Assembly (NCBI GenBank): GCA_020445415.1
Contig: JAGRGP010000070.1
Coordinates: 1 to 35,972, forward strand
Source: Gammaproteobacteria bacterium
GTDB taxonomy: Bacteria; Pseudomonadota; Gammaproteobacteria; Chromatiales; Chromatiaceae
Direction: 5' to 3'
DNA length: 35,972 bases
In this document: positions 8,400 through 15,408 of the stretch, one piece after another
Position numbering within the stretch: the stretch's first letter is position 1
Layout: every line of letters starts with the position of its first letter
Notes under the pieces: model-generated
Seen by the model: the letters and a program-made list of their open reading frames with translations, nothing else
Databases searched by the model: none
What the model was told of the DNA's origin: nothing
Position numbers and translations under genes: made by a program

Positions 8400-9113
8400 T
8401 TATTGATCGTCGAAGCAAACGAGAGGGCCTGATTTCTCATAGACCATTGCGATTTTTTCCCCGTTCCAAACGTAGGTGAGCAGCGGCCCAGAGATTGGCA
8501 GTGATACCGCCGGGGGGCGTAGCGCCGCTATGCATTCGCCGTTTGGGTGCCGCACGCTGTTGAATACGATTCCCCAGGCATCTGGATCAGACTGCAATAG
8601 CGACAACGCGAACGATTGGGAAACCGGATATTTCTCAGGATCAGGATCATGCAGATAACTGTAACGATCATCGCGAATGTCGTACATCGGCCTCTTGATC
8701 TGGCCGACATAGGCCCGCATGTCAAATTCCTGAGCTACTAGGCCCCGCTCCCTGGCGTCGCGTTCTCGGTGAAAACAGGTCTCCCGGATAGCCGTTTCCA
8801 GGGCGTGCCCCCCATAGTAGACACCGAAAGTCCCAGAGGAGAAGCGGCTATTAAACCCTGCGTGGGTAAACGCCGACATGACGACACTGGCATTGGGTCC
8901 GGAGACGATATCATCCTCCCGGACCAGTTGCAGGTTTCCGCTTTGTTGCAGCAGACGCGGATTGACGCGGGATTGTAAAGCCCACAATAGGCGTTTGTCG
9001 TGGTTACTGAGGTCCAGCCGCTCGAAGAGATCGATCGGTGGATAGCGGGTGGCAACGATGCGATATTGCCGTTTCCAGCGCAACGAGCGCGCCGCTGGTT
9101 TCTCGAATATCAT
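8400..9113 (-). CDS. RES-domain toxin (predicted NAD+-depleting)
   Basis: This 237-residue protein with a RES domain is the toxin of a RES/Xre type II toxin-antitoxin pair. Characterised family members (MbcT and Res from Pseudomonas putida) degrade NAD+ and stop growth. The Arg-Glu-Ser features that name the domain are visible: YRI (Arg18) at the N-terminus, FGVYYGGHALETAIRE (Glu106, Glu111) in the middle and GIVFNSVRHPNGECIAA (Ser186) near the C-terminus. The gene overlaps the antitoxin gene by 4 bp (ATGA at 9110-9113), so the two are translationally coupled with antitoxin first, as is usual in this family. No frameshift or missing key residue is seen, so it is probably functional. It lies between housekeeping genes and is likely acquired, although its base composition is not obviously foreign. 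Confidence 0.9.
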   Translation of the reverse strand: MIFEKPAARSLRWKRQYRIVATRYPPIDLFERLDLSNHDKRLLWALQSRVNPRLLQQSGNLQLVREDDIVSGPNASVVMSAFTHAGFNSRFSSGTFGVYYGGHALETAIRETCFHRERDARERGLVAQEFDMRAYVGQIKRPMYDIRDDRYSYLHDPDPEKYPVSQSFALSLLQSDPDAWGIVFNSVRHPNGECIAALRPPAVSLPISGPLLTYVWNGEKIAMVYEKSGPLVCFDDQ

Positions 9114-9541
9114 GCGCCGCCGCGCAACCCGTTGAGATATCGATAGACATCTACCAGCGCCGCCATACCGCCGTCGAGCATATACGTGAGAGGGGACTGT
9201 CCACGCCAGAGCGAGTCAGCCTTGCTGGGGTTGCCAAGCCAGCGTAGGCAGTTTTCGGGATTGTAGAGTATATTGAGCGCAGCGTAGATCCCGATGACAT
9301 AGGCCAGCCGGTCCAGTTCGTCATCGGATACTCCGGTCCGTTTACCGCTCTTTAGCTGAAAAAATCGGCTCCGGCCCGGATTGCCGAGTAACCGTCGTTG
9401 TTGTTCGGTATTGAGGCCCCACTCGTCGGTTATGGCGAAAAAAGCCTTCAGCCCGGCGCGTGCCGATTCTTCTCTGGAAACGGCCTCATCTGGTGGGGAT
9501 TCAAGATATCTTGCCTGGTGTTGGGGTATTGGCAGGGCCAT
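9110..9541 (-). CDS. Xre/MbcA/ParS-type antitoxin
   Basis: This is the antitoxin partner of the RES toxin. The N-terminal half has an Xre-like helix-turn-helix region (GLNTEQQRRLLGNPGRSRFFQLKSGKRT). The C-terminal part is the DUF2384/MbcA-ParS toxin-binding domain with the family-typical WLGNPSKADSLWRGQSPLTYMLDGG and a final helix ALVDVYRYLNGLRGG. It should bind and neutralise the toxin and repress its own promoter. Start: the ATG at 9541 has GAAGG seven bases upstream. An in-frame ATG at 9559, six codons earlier, has no ribosome-binding site but remains possible (149 residues). The gene is first in the operon and sits directly below a palindromic operator candidate. Confidence 0.88.
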   Translation of the reverse strand: MALPIPQHQARYLESPPDEAVSREESARAGLKAFFAITDEWGLNTEQQRRLLGNPGRSRFFQLKSGKRTGVSDDELDRLAYVIGIYAALNILYNPENCLRWLGNPSKADSLWRGQSPLTYMLDGGMAALVDVYRYLNGLRGGA

Positions 9542-9561
9542 CGCGGGACCTTCAGTCATTG

Positions 9562-9606
9562 AGTATGTATTTGTACATATATTATAATATCGTACATATT
9601 CATACT
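9562..9606 (-). promoter_or_regulatory. Toxin-antitoxin promoter with 45-bp imperfect palindromic operator
   Basis: Two 15-base arms (9562-9576 and 9592-9606) match as an inverted repeat at 13 of 15 positions, of the form AGTATGnATnTGTAC. The 15-base AT-rich centre holds a minus-strand TATAAT (9586 down to 9581), a good -10 hexamer about 40 bases above the start at 9541. A TTGCAA lies upstream (9614-9609), but its spacing (22, or 19 to an alternative TATTAT) is long. Binding of the Xre-type antitoxin to both arms would cover the -10, as expected for autorepression. Confidence 0.65.
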
Positions 9607-9713
9607 ATTTGCAAATCGTAGTGAATGAGGGAAGGCTATTTCAGTCCGTCGTTGTGGCAGCTTCGCGGGAGTGGATTCCGGGGAATCGCATCGCGCAGGC
9701 AGGTACACGGATA

Positions 9714-10601
9714 CTATTGGCGCCGGTTTTCACCGAAGTCCTGACAGGTCTCCAGCATCGCCTTCGCTGAATTGGAAAGGGTCCGGCCTCGATGATAGAC
9801 GACTCCCAAAGGCCGGGTGAGCCGCACCCGGTTAACCGTTAGCCGTTTTAGATCGTCATCACCGGTCATGGTTTCAGGCAGCAGACTCCAGCCGAGGCCG
9901 ATGGATACCATCATCTTGAGCGTTTCCAGATAATTGGTAGACATACCTATGTTGAGGTGAAGATTGTAGGGTTTCATTGCCTTCTCCAGGATCTCCCGGG
10001 TATAGGTGCCCCAGGAGGCCAGTACCGCCGGATGGATTGCGAGATCCGCCAGGTGGACCTCCTGCATCCGGGCCAAGGGGTGGTCTTTGGCAACCACGAA
10101 ATGAAGCATGTCACACCAGATCTCCTGTACTTTCAGGTTGAGGGGCGGTTCTGGAGGGAGGGTGACGATCGCCAGCTCGAGAATCCCTTGTTCCACTTCC
10201 GTGCACGCGGTCTCTGAATCCATGAACCGGATATCTAGCTTCACCTTGGGAAATCGGTGACTGTAGGCCTTGAGTACGGGAGGCAGACGCCGCAATCCGA
10301 TGTGATGGCTGGTAGCCATGGTTAGGGTGCCGCCGATTTCTTCGTTCAGATTGGCTATGCTCCGGTGAATGTTTGCGATTTCGCCAATAATCTGCCTCGC
10401 ACTGGGCAACAGCCGTTGACCGGCTTCGGTGAGGGTAACGCGACGTCCAATCCGGTCGAAGAGCCGGATATCGAGTTTTTCCTCCAGGCCGGATACTCGT
10501 TTGCTCACCGCCGGCTGGGTGAGATAGAGCTGGTCCGCCGCCCTGGAAAACGATGCGGTTTCCGCAACGGCCAGGAAGGCCTTCAGTTCACTGATTTCCA
10601 T
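9714..10601 (-). CDS. LysR-type transcriptional regulator divergent from leuC
   Basis: This 295-residue LysR-family regulator has an N-terminal winged helix-turn-helix (MEISELKAFLAVAETASF, then SRAADQLYLTQPAVSKRVSGL and LFDRIGRRVTLTEAG, residues 1-65) and a C-terminal effector-binding domain from about residue 90 (GGTLTMATSHHIGLRRLPPVL). The ATG at 10601 is chosen because it begins the standard LysR N-terminus; the frame is open further upstream but runs into leuC. It is divergent from leuC across 101 bp, and Pseudomonas has a LysR gene at the same position. It therefore probably controls leuCD(B), by analogy; the effector, perhaps a leucine-pathway intermediate, is not known from the sequence. 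Confidence 0.92.
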   Translation of the reverse strand: MEISELKAFLAVAETASFSRAADQLYLTQPAVSKRVSGLEEKLDIRLFDRIGRRVTLTEAGQRLLPSARQIIGEIANIHRSIANLNEEIGGTLTMATSHHIGLRRLPPVLKAYSHRFPKVKLDIRFMDSETACTEVEQGILELAIVTLPPEPPLNLKVQEIWCDMLHFVVAKDHPLARMQEVHLADLAIHPAVLASWGTYTREILEKAMKPYNLHLNIGMSTNYLETLKMMVSIGLGWSLLPETMTGDDDLKRLTVNRVRLTRPLGVVYHRGRTLSNSAKAMLETCQDFGENRRQ

Positions 10602-10702
10602 GGTGATGCATTCTAATATGGAATTATTAATATAAAAAAGATGAACTTGTTTTATATAACACCTAAGCCTATTCTTTCCGCTTCGGAATGAGGTGAATAG
10701 CG
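10602..10702. promoter_or_regulatory. LysR / leuC divergent regulatory region
   Basis: These 101 bp are much richer in A+T than the flanking genes. TTATATAA (10652-10659) is a perfect palindrome and overlaps a plus-strand TATAAC (10655-10660) that could be the leuC -10. No good -35 lies upstream of it, which fits an activator-dependent promoter. The leuC ribosome-binding site GAGGTG (10690-10695) sits 7 bases before the ATG. A LysR box of the T-N11-A type is likely here, but I cannot fix its position. Confidence 0.5.
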
Positions 10703-12118
10703 ATGAACGCAAGAACACTATACGACAAGCTTTGGGATGATCATGTGGTGCGCACCGAGCAGGACGGTACCACACTCTTATATATAGACCGCCATTTGGT
10801 GCATGAGGTGACCTCACCACAAGCATTCGAGGGGCTTAGGCTGGCCGGTCGCAAACCCTGGCGCTCGGGAGCAGTAATCGCAACCCCCGATCACAATGTC
10901 CCTACCAAGAACCGGTCTGGAGGTATCTCTGATCCGGTGGCCCGTATCCAGGTGGAGACACTGGACAGCAATTGCCGGGAATTTGGAATTACCGAATTCG
11001 GTATGAATGATGTTCGCCAGGGCGTTGTGCATGTCGTGGGTCCCGAGCAGGGGCTGATACTGCCCGGGATGACCGTGGTCTGTGGAGACTCTCACACGTC
11101 CACCCATGGAGCCATGGGAACACTGGCTTTTGGTATCGGTACTTCGGAGGTCGAGCATGTTCTGGCCACACAGTGCCTGATTCAGAAAAAATCCAAGTCC
11201 ATGCGGGTGCGCATCGACGGAACGTTGGCTCATGGGGTTACCGCGAAGGATATCGTACTGGCGATTATCGGCGAGATTGGCACCGCCGGTGGAACCGGCT
11301 ATGTAATCGAGTTTGCAGGGGAGGCAATCCAATCACTCTCCATGGAAGGGCGAATGACCGTCTGCAATATGACGATCGAAGCAGGTGCCCGGGCCGGAAT
11401 CGTCGCGGTGGATGATAAGACAATAGACTATATAAAAGGGCGCTCTCATGCACCGGCGGGTGAGCAGTGGGATGCAGCCGAGGCGATCTGGCGTAATCTG
11501 CACAGCGATGAGGGAGCCGTATTTGATCGTGAGGTCGTTCTGGATGCGTCCCGCATTGCGCCGCAGGTAACCTGGGGCACTTCGCCGGAGATGGTCGTCC
11601 CGGTCTCGGGACGGGTGCCTGATCCTGGGCGAGAACAAGACGCTACCAAGGCAGAAGGGATGCGCCGGGCACTCGACTACATGGGGCTAGAGGCCGGCAC
11701 ACCTATCACCGACATCCCGTTGGACCTGGTGTTTATCGGTTCCTGCACAAATGGACGGATCGAAGATCTAAGGGCCGCTGCCGAAATCGTTCGCGGGCGC
11801 AAAGTCGCCGCCACTATTTCCCAAGCCTTGGTGGTGCCTGGCTCTGGCCTGGTAAAGGCACAAGCCGAAGTAGAAGGGTTGGATAAGATCTTTACCACGG
11901 CGGGATTCGAGTGGCGTGAGCCCGGGTGTTCGATGTGCCTGGCAATGAACGCGGATCAACTAAAGCCCGGGGAGCGCTGTGCATCCACCTCAAATAGAAA
12001 TTTCGAGGGGAGGCAGGGGAAAGACGGCCGCACCCATTTGGTAAGCCCGCCGATGGCAGCCGCGGCGGCGATAGCGGGTCATTTTGTTGACATTAGAGAA
12101 ATGCGGGGCATTGAGTGA
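10703..12118 (+). CDS. leuC: 3-isopropylmalate dehydratase, large subunit
   Basis: This aconitase-family [4Fe-4S] enzyme subunit isomerises 2-isopropylmalate to 3-isopropylmalate in leucine synthesis, working as a heterodimer with LeuD. Its 471 residues are typical. The three cluster cysteines are in place: Cys348 in [14 protein letters not shown], and Cys409 and Cys412 in GCSMCLAMN. Other family landmarks are [14 protein letters not shown] (from about residue 126) and [15 protein letters not shown]. The start has a strong GAGGTG site. It overlaps leuD by one base at TGATG (12116-12120), so the two subunits are translationally coupled. Confidence 0.98.
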   Translation: MNARTLYDKLWDDHVVRTEQDGTTLLYIDRHLVHEVTSPQAFEGLRLAGRKPWRSGAVIATPDHNVPTKNRSGGISDPVARIQVETLDSNCREFGITEFGMNDVRQGVVHVVGPEQGLILPGMTVVCGDSHTSTHGAMGTLAFGIGTSEVEHVLATQCLIQKKSKSMRVRIDGTLAHGVTAKDIVLAIIGEIGTAGGTGYVIEFAGEAIQSLSMEGRMTVCNMTIEAGARAGIVAVDDKTIDYIKGRSHAPAGEQWDAAEAIWRNLHSDEGAVFDREVVLDASRIAPQVTWGTSPEMVVPVSGRVPDPGREQDATKAEGMRRALDYMGLEAGTPITDIPLDLVFIGSCTNGRIEDLRAAAEIVRGRKVAATISQALVVPGSGLVKAQAEVEGLDKIFTTAGFEWREPGCSMCLAMNADQLKPGERCASTSNRNFEGRQGKDGRTHLVSPPMAAAAAIAGHFVDIREMRGIE

Positions 12119-12759
12119 TGGAAAAATTTGTCAAGTTCACGGGCACAGTTGCCCCGTTGGACCGTTCCAACGTGGACACTGATGCCATCATTCCAAAGCA
12201 GTTTCTTAAGTCAATCCGGCGCTCGGGCTTTGGTCCCAATCTATTTGATGAGTGGCGTTACCTGGACCAAGGCGAGCCGGATCAGGATTGTTCCAATAGG
12301 CCAATCAATCCGGATTTCGTGCTTAATGATCCGCGCTATCGGCACGCGGGAATACTTCTCGCCCGTGATAATTTTGGTTGTGGTTCATCTCGTGAGCATG
12401 CCCCCTGGGCACTGGCGGACTACGGTTTTAAGGTGATTATCGCCCCCAGTTTTGCAGATATATTCTTTAATAATTGCTTTAAGAATGGAATATTACCAAT
12501 AGTTTTAAAAGCAAATATTATCGATGAGCTTTTTTCCCTAGCTAGCGCAGATGAGCCTCTGGAAATACTAGTAGACCTCCAGAATCAGCGGCTGACTCCT
12601 GCTGGTAGCGGTGCTATTGAGTTCGAAATAGAGGAGTTTCGCAAACACTGCCTGCTCGAGGGTCTGGATGATATCGGACTAACCCTCCAGCACAGTGAGC
12701 AGATCCGCCAATTCGAGACGAAACGGCGCACTAAGGCGCCTTGGGTGTTTTTGACATAA
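12118..12759 (+). CDS. leuD: 3-isopropylmalate dehydratase, small subunit
   Basis: This is the swivel-domain partner of LeuC, 213 residues. Recognisable features are [20 protein letters not shown] at the N-terminus, then [21 protein letters not shown] and [21 protein letters not shown] in the middle. I start at the ATG at 12118, which overlaps the leuC stop by one base; the GTG just before it would add one residue. The stretch from about 12455 to 12540 is clearly richer in A+T than the rest of the gene and uses codons such as TTA, ATA and AAT. The protein there is still conserved, so this is a nucleotide-level oddity, not a defect. The gene ends 94 bp before leuB. Confidence 0.97.
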   Translation: MEKFVKFTGTVAPLDRSNVDTDAIIPKQFLKSIRRSGFGPNLFDEWRYLDQGEPDQDCSNRPINPDFVLNDPRYRHAGILLARDNFGCGSSREHAPWALADYGFKVIIAPSFADIFFNNCFKNGILPIVLKANIIDELFSLASADEPLEILVDLQNQRLTPAGSGAIEFEIEEFRKHCLLEGLDDIGLTLQHSEQIRQFETKRRTKAPWVFLT

Positions 12760-12853
12760 TCGAGTAACCCGGGATGCTGATTGGACGAGGGATCCCATAA
12801 ACAGCGGGCCGGCTAGGGTAGAGAGTTCGGTCTAAGGAGATTAGTAAGTAGCC

Positions 12854-13936
12854 ATGAGTAAAAGCATTCTGATTCTTCCCGGTGATGGCATTGGCCCTGA
12901 GATCGTTGACGAGGCTGTGAAGGTGTTGGCGTGTCTACGTTCCGACTTCGGGTTGGACGTGGATCTGGACGAAGCACTGGTTGGTGGAGCGGCATACGAT
13001 GTCACCGGCCACCCCCTACCTGACGCGACCTTAGATCTGGCGCGGGAGGCGGATGCGATTCTGCTCGGTGCGGTAGGGGGGCCCAAGTGGGAGCCCCTTG
13101 ACTACTCGGTGCGTCCCGAGCGCGGGTTGTTGGGTCTGCGCGCAGAATTGGGACTGTTCGCCAACTTGCGGCCAGCTATCCTCTATCCTCAGTTAGCGGA
13201 GGCTTCCACGCTTAAGCCCGAAGTGGTAGCCGGCTTGGATATCATGATCGTTCGGGAGTTGACCGGTGGTATTTATTTTGGCCAGCCTCGAGGGGTTCGT
13301 ACTTTAGAGACTGGTGAGCGGGAAGGATTCAATACTCTGGTCTACCGGGAATCTGAGATCGACCGCATCGTTCGGGTGGCCATGGATATCGCGAAGAAAC
13401 GAAACCGGCGTGTGTGCTCGGTTGACAAGGCCAATGTTCTGGAGTGTACGGAGCTGTGGCGCCAGGTGGCGACCCAGGTGGGTAAGGACTACCCGGAGGT
13501 GGAGCTATCCCATATGTATGTGGACAACGCATCAATGCAATTGGTGCGAGCCCCCAAGCAGTTCGATGTACTGGTTACGACCAATATGTTCGGAGATATT
13601 CTATCCGATTGCGCAGCGATGCTGACTGGCTCCATCGGAATGTTGCCCTCCGCTTCCCTGGATGCAAACGGCAAGGGCATGTACGAACCAATACACGGCT
13701 CGGCCCCGGATATTGCGGGTAAAGGGGTCGCCAATCCACTGGCAACCATTCTCTCGGTTGCGATGCTTCTGCGTTATTCCCTGGACGAGGGGGTGTTGGC
13801 TGAGCGGCTGGAGGGTGCGGTGGAGGCCGTTTTGAACAAGGGTATGAGGACCCCCGACATTCACTCACCGGGCACCCAGGGCGTTGGCACCCGGGAGATG
13901 GGGGACGCCGTCGTTGAAGCTTTGCGAAGCGCCTGA
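12854..13936 (+). CDS. leuB: 3-isopropylmalate dehydrogenase
   Basis: This NAD-dependent enzyme oxidises and decarboxylates 3-isopropylmalate to 2-oxoisocaproate, the third leucine-specific step. It is 360 residues, normal for the family. Visible motifs are [19 protein letters not shown] at the N-terminus, [11 protein letters not shown], the substrate-binding [42 protein letters not shown], the metal-binding [14 protein letters not shown] and the cofactor region [24 protein letters not shown] lies upstream (12834-12839), but 14 bases from the ATG, which is longer than ideal; no better in-frame start is nearby. leuA, the first leucine gene, is not in the window. Confidence 0.98.
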   Translation: MSKSILILPGDGIGPEIVDEAVKVLACLRSDFGLDVDLDEALVGGAAYDVTGHPLPDATLDLAREADAILLGAVGGPKWEPLDYSVRPERGLLGLRAELGLFANLRPAILYPQLAEASTLKPEVVAGLDIMIVRELTGGIYFGQPRGVRTLETGEREGFNTLVYRESEIDRIVRVAMDIAKKRNRRVCSVDKANVLECTELWRQVATQVGKDYPEVELSHMYVDNASMQLVRAPKQFDVLVTTNMFGDILSDCAAMLTGSIGMLPSASLDANGKGMYEPIHGSAPDIAGKGVANPLATILSVAMLLRYSLDEGVLAERLEGAVEAVLNKGMRTPDIHSPGTQGVGTREMGDAVVEALRSA

Positions 13937-14010
13937 CCCCACACGGGTTTAGGGTTTGACTTAGGTAGCAAAAGGGTTTCCGGCGGATTACTACTTAATT
14001 TTATTGATCA

Positions 14011-14027
14011 CATAATGTAATTACATG
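14011..14027 (+). promoter_or_regulatory. Palindrome and -10-like hexamer at the asd start codon
   Basis: ATGTAATTACAT (14015-14026) is a perfect 12-bp palindrome that includes the first two bases of the asd ATG. CATAAT (14011-14016), five of six bases of a -10 consensus, lies so close that transcription would begin at or near the ATG. No Shine-Dalgarno sequence is visible. The element may be a regulator site or a leaderless start, or it may be chance in an AT-rich patch. Confidence 0.35.
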
Positions 14028-15140
14028 AAAAGAATTGGATTTATAGGATGGAGGGGCATGGTCGGATCGGTCTTGATTGACCGGATGCGGGCAGAGCGGG
14101 ATTTTGATCTGATAGACGAGCCGGTATTTTTCACGACCTCGCAAGTCGGCGAAAAAGGGCCTGAAATCGGCAGAGATACCCCTTTATTGCAAGATGCTCA
14201 TGACCTTGCCGCTCTGCTAAGGATGGACGCTATCCTTTCTTGTCAAGGGGGGGATTACACTACAGCGGTATTTCCCCGGCTGCGTAGTGCCGGCTGGAAG
14301 GGGTACTGGATCGATGCCGCTTCCACACTACGGATGACGCCAGACAGTGTCATCATCTTGGATCCAGTGAACCTGAACGTGATCACGGAAGGGCTCGACC
14401 GGGGAGTGCTAAACTTTATCGGGGGTAACTGCACGGTGAGCCTGATGCTGATGGCATTGGGGGGGCTTTTCAAACGGGATCTGGTGGAGTGGGTGTCCGC
14501 CATGACATATCAGGCGGCGTCTGGGGCCGGTGCGAAGCATATGCGGGAGCTTTTGGCGCAGATGGGGGGGGCCTATGGCGCGGTAAGAGCACAGCTTCAG
14601 GATCCCGCGTCAGCCATTCTTGAGATCGATCGTCAGGTGTCCGCCACGCTGCGCGACCAGAGCTTCCCCACTGAAAATTTCGGGGTACCCCTGGCGGGCA
14701 GCCTGATTCCCTGGATCGACAAGCAAATGGAGAATGGCCAATCCCGGGAGGAGTGGAAGGGAGGAGTGGAGAGCAACAAGATACTAGGACGGACGGATGA
14801 TCCGGTACCGGTCGATGGGTTATGCGTGCGGGTGGGTGCGATGCGTTGCCATAGCCAGGCATTGACTATCAAGTTGCGGCAAGGTCTGCCGATAGACGAG
14901 GTTGAAGAGATCGTTGGAACCGCTAACGAATGGGTCAAGGTTGTACCCAACGAGCGTGAAGCCACTATCCATCAGTTGACACCTGCACGGGTCACTGGAA
15001 CCTTAGAGGTGCCGGTTGGTCGGCTACGGAAGATGCTGATGGGTGATCGTTATCTCTCTGCCTTTACCGTTGGAGACCAGTTGCTTTGGGGGGCCGCCGA
15101 GCCATTACGCCGCATGCTTCGCCTCTTGATACAACGTTGA
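14025..15140 (+). CDS. asd: Aspartate-semialdehyde dehydrogenase
   Basis: This enzyme makes aspartate semialdehyde from aspartyl phosphate, feeding lysine, diaminopimelate, methionine and threonine synthesis. Its 371 residues match the Gram-negative type of ASADH (E. coli-like). The N-terminus is the NADP-binding fold ([17 protein letters not shown]). The catalytic cysteine is Cys136 in [11 protein letters not shown], and the active-site His is in [16 protein letters not shown]. Its position after leuB and before fimV is the order I know from Pseudomonas. The start codon has no evident ribosome-binding site and lies inside a palindrome. Confidence 0.97.
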   Translation: MKRIGFIGWRGMVGSVLIDRMRAERDFDLIDEPVFFTTSQVGEKGPEIGRDTPLLQDAHDLAALLRMDAILSCQGGDYTTAVFPRLRSAGWKGYWIDAASTLRMTPDSVIILDPVNLNVITEGLDRGVLNFIGGNCTVSLMLMALGGLFKRDLVEWVSAMTYQAASGAGAKHMRELLAQMGGAYGAVRAQLQDPASAILEIDRQVSATLRDQSFPTENFGVPLAGSLIPWIDKQMENGQSREEWKGGVESNKILGRTDDPVPVDGLCVRVGAMRCHSQALTIKLRQGLPIDEVEEIVGTANEWVKVVPNEREATIHQLTPARVTGTLEVPVGRLRKMLMGDRYLSAFTVGDQLLWGAAEPLRRMLRLLIQR

Positions 15141-15408
15141 TAATGGGAAGAAGGCACTATATTCCTCCAAGCGAGCGGTGTATGTTAGATGCTTGTTTGG
15201 CTGGAAATGTAATTAGTGGTATAGAGTTAGCAAGTATATATTAAGCTTATTCTGTATCGTTGGGGCCACCAATCGGGTTTCCGGGGGGAAGTATTACCGG
15301 CGCCCTGTGTTAATTAACGCAATCAATCCGGATCCTGGATTCGATGGAACCGACCACAGTTTTTAGTGATCGACACCAGGGACGGGCTAAAGCGGGTAAG
15401 GGGGTTAC
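15141..15408. other. Intergenic region asd to fimV
   Basis: These 268 bp contain no gene I can support. The first half is AT-rich. A plausible sigma-70 promoter (15197-15225) is given separately. The fimV ribosome-binding site AAGGGGG lies 5 bases before its ATG. I see no terminator for asd. Confidence 0.45.
15197..15225 (+). promoter_or_regulatory. Candidate sigma-70 promoter for fimV
   Basis: TTGGCT (15197-15202) and TATAGA (15220-15225) each match the consensus at four of six bases and are separated by exactly 17 bases. This is the best promoter-like pair in the gap and would give a 5' leader of about 175 bases before fimV. Confidence 0.4.
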
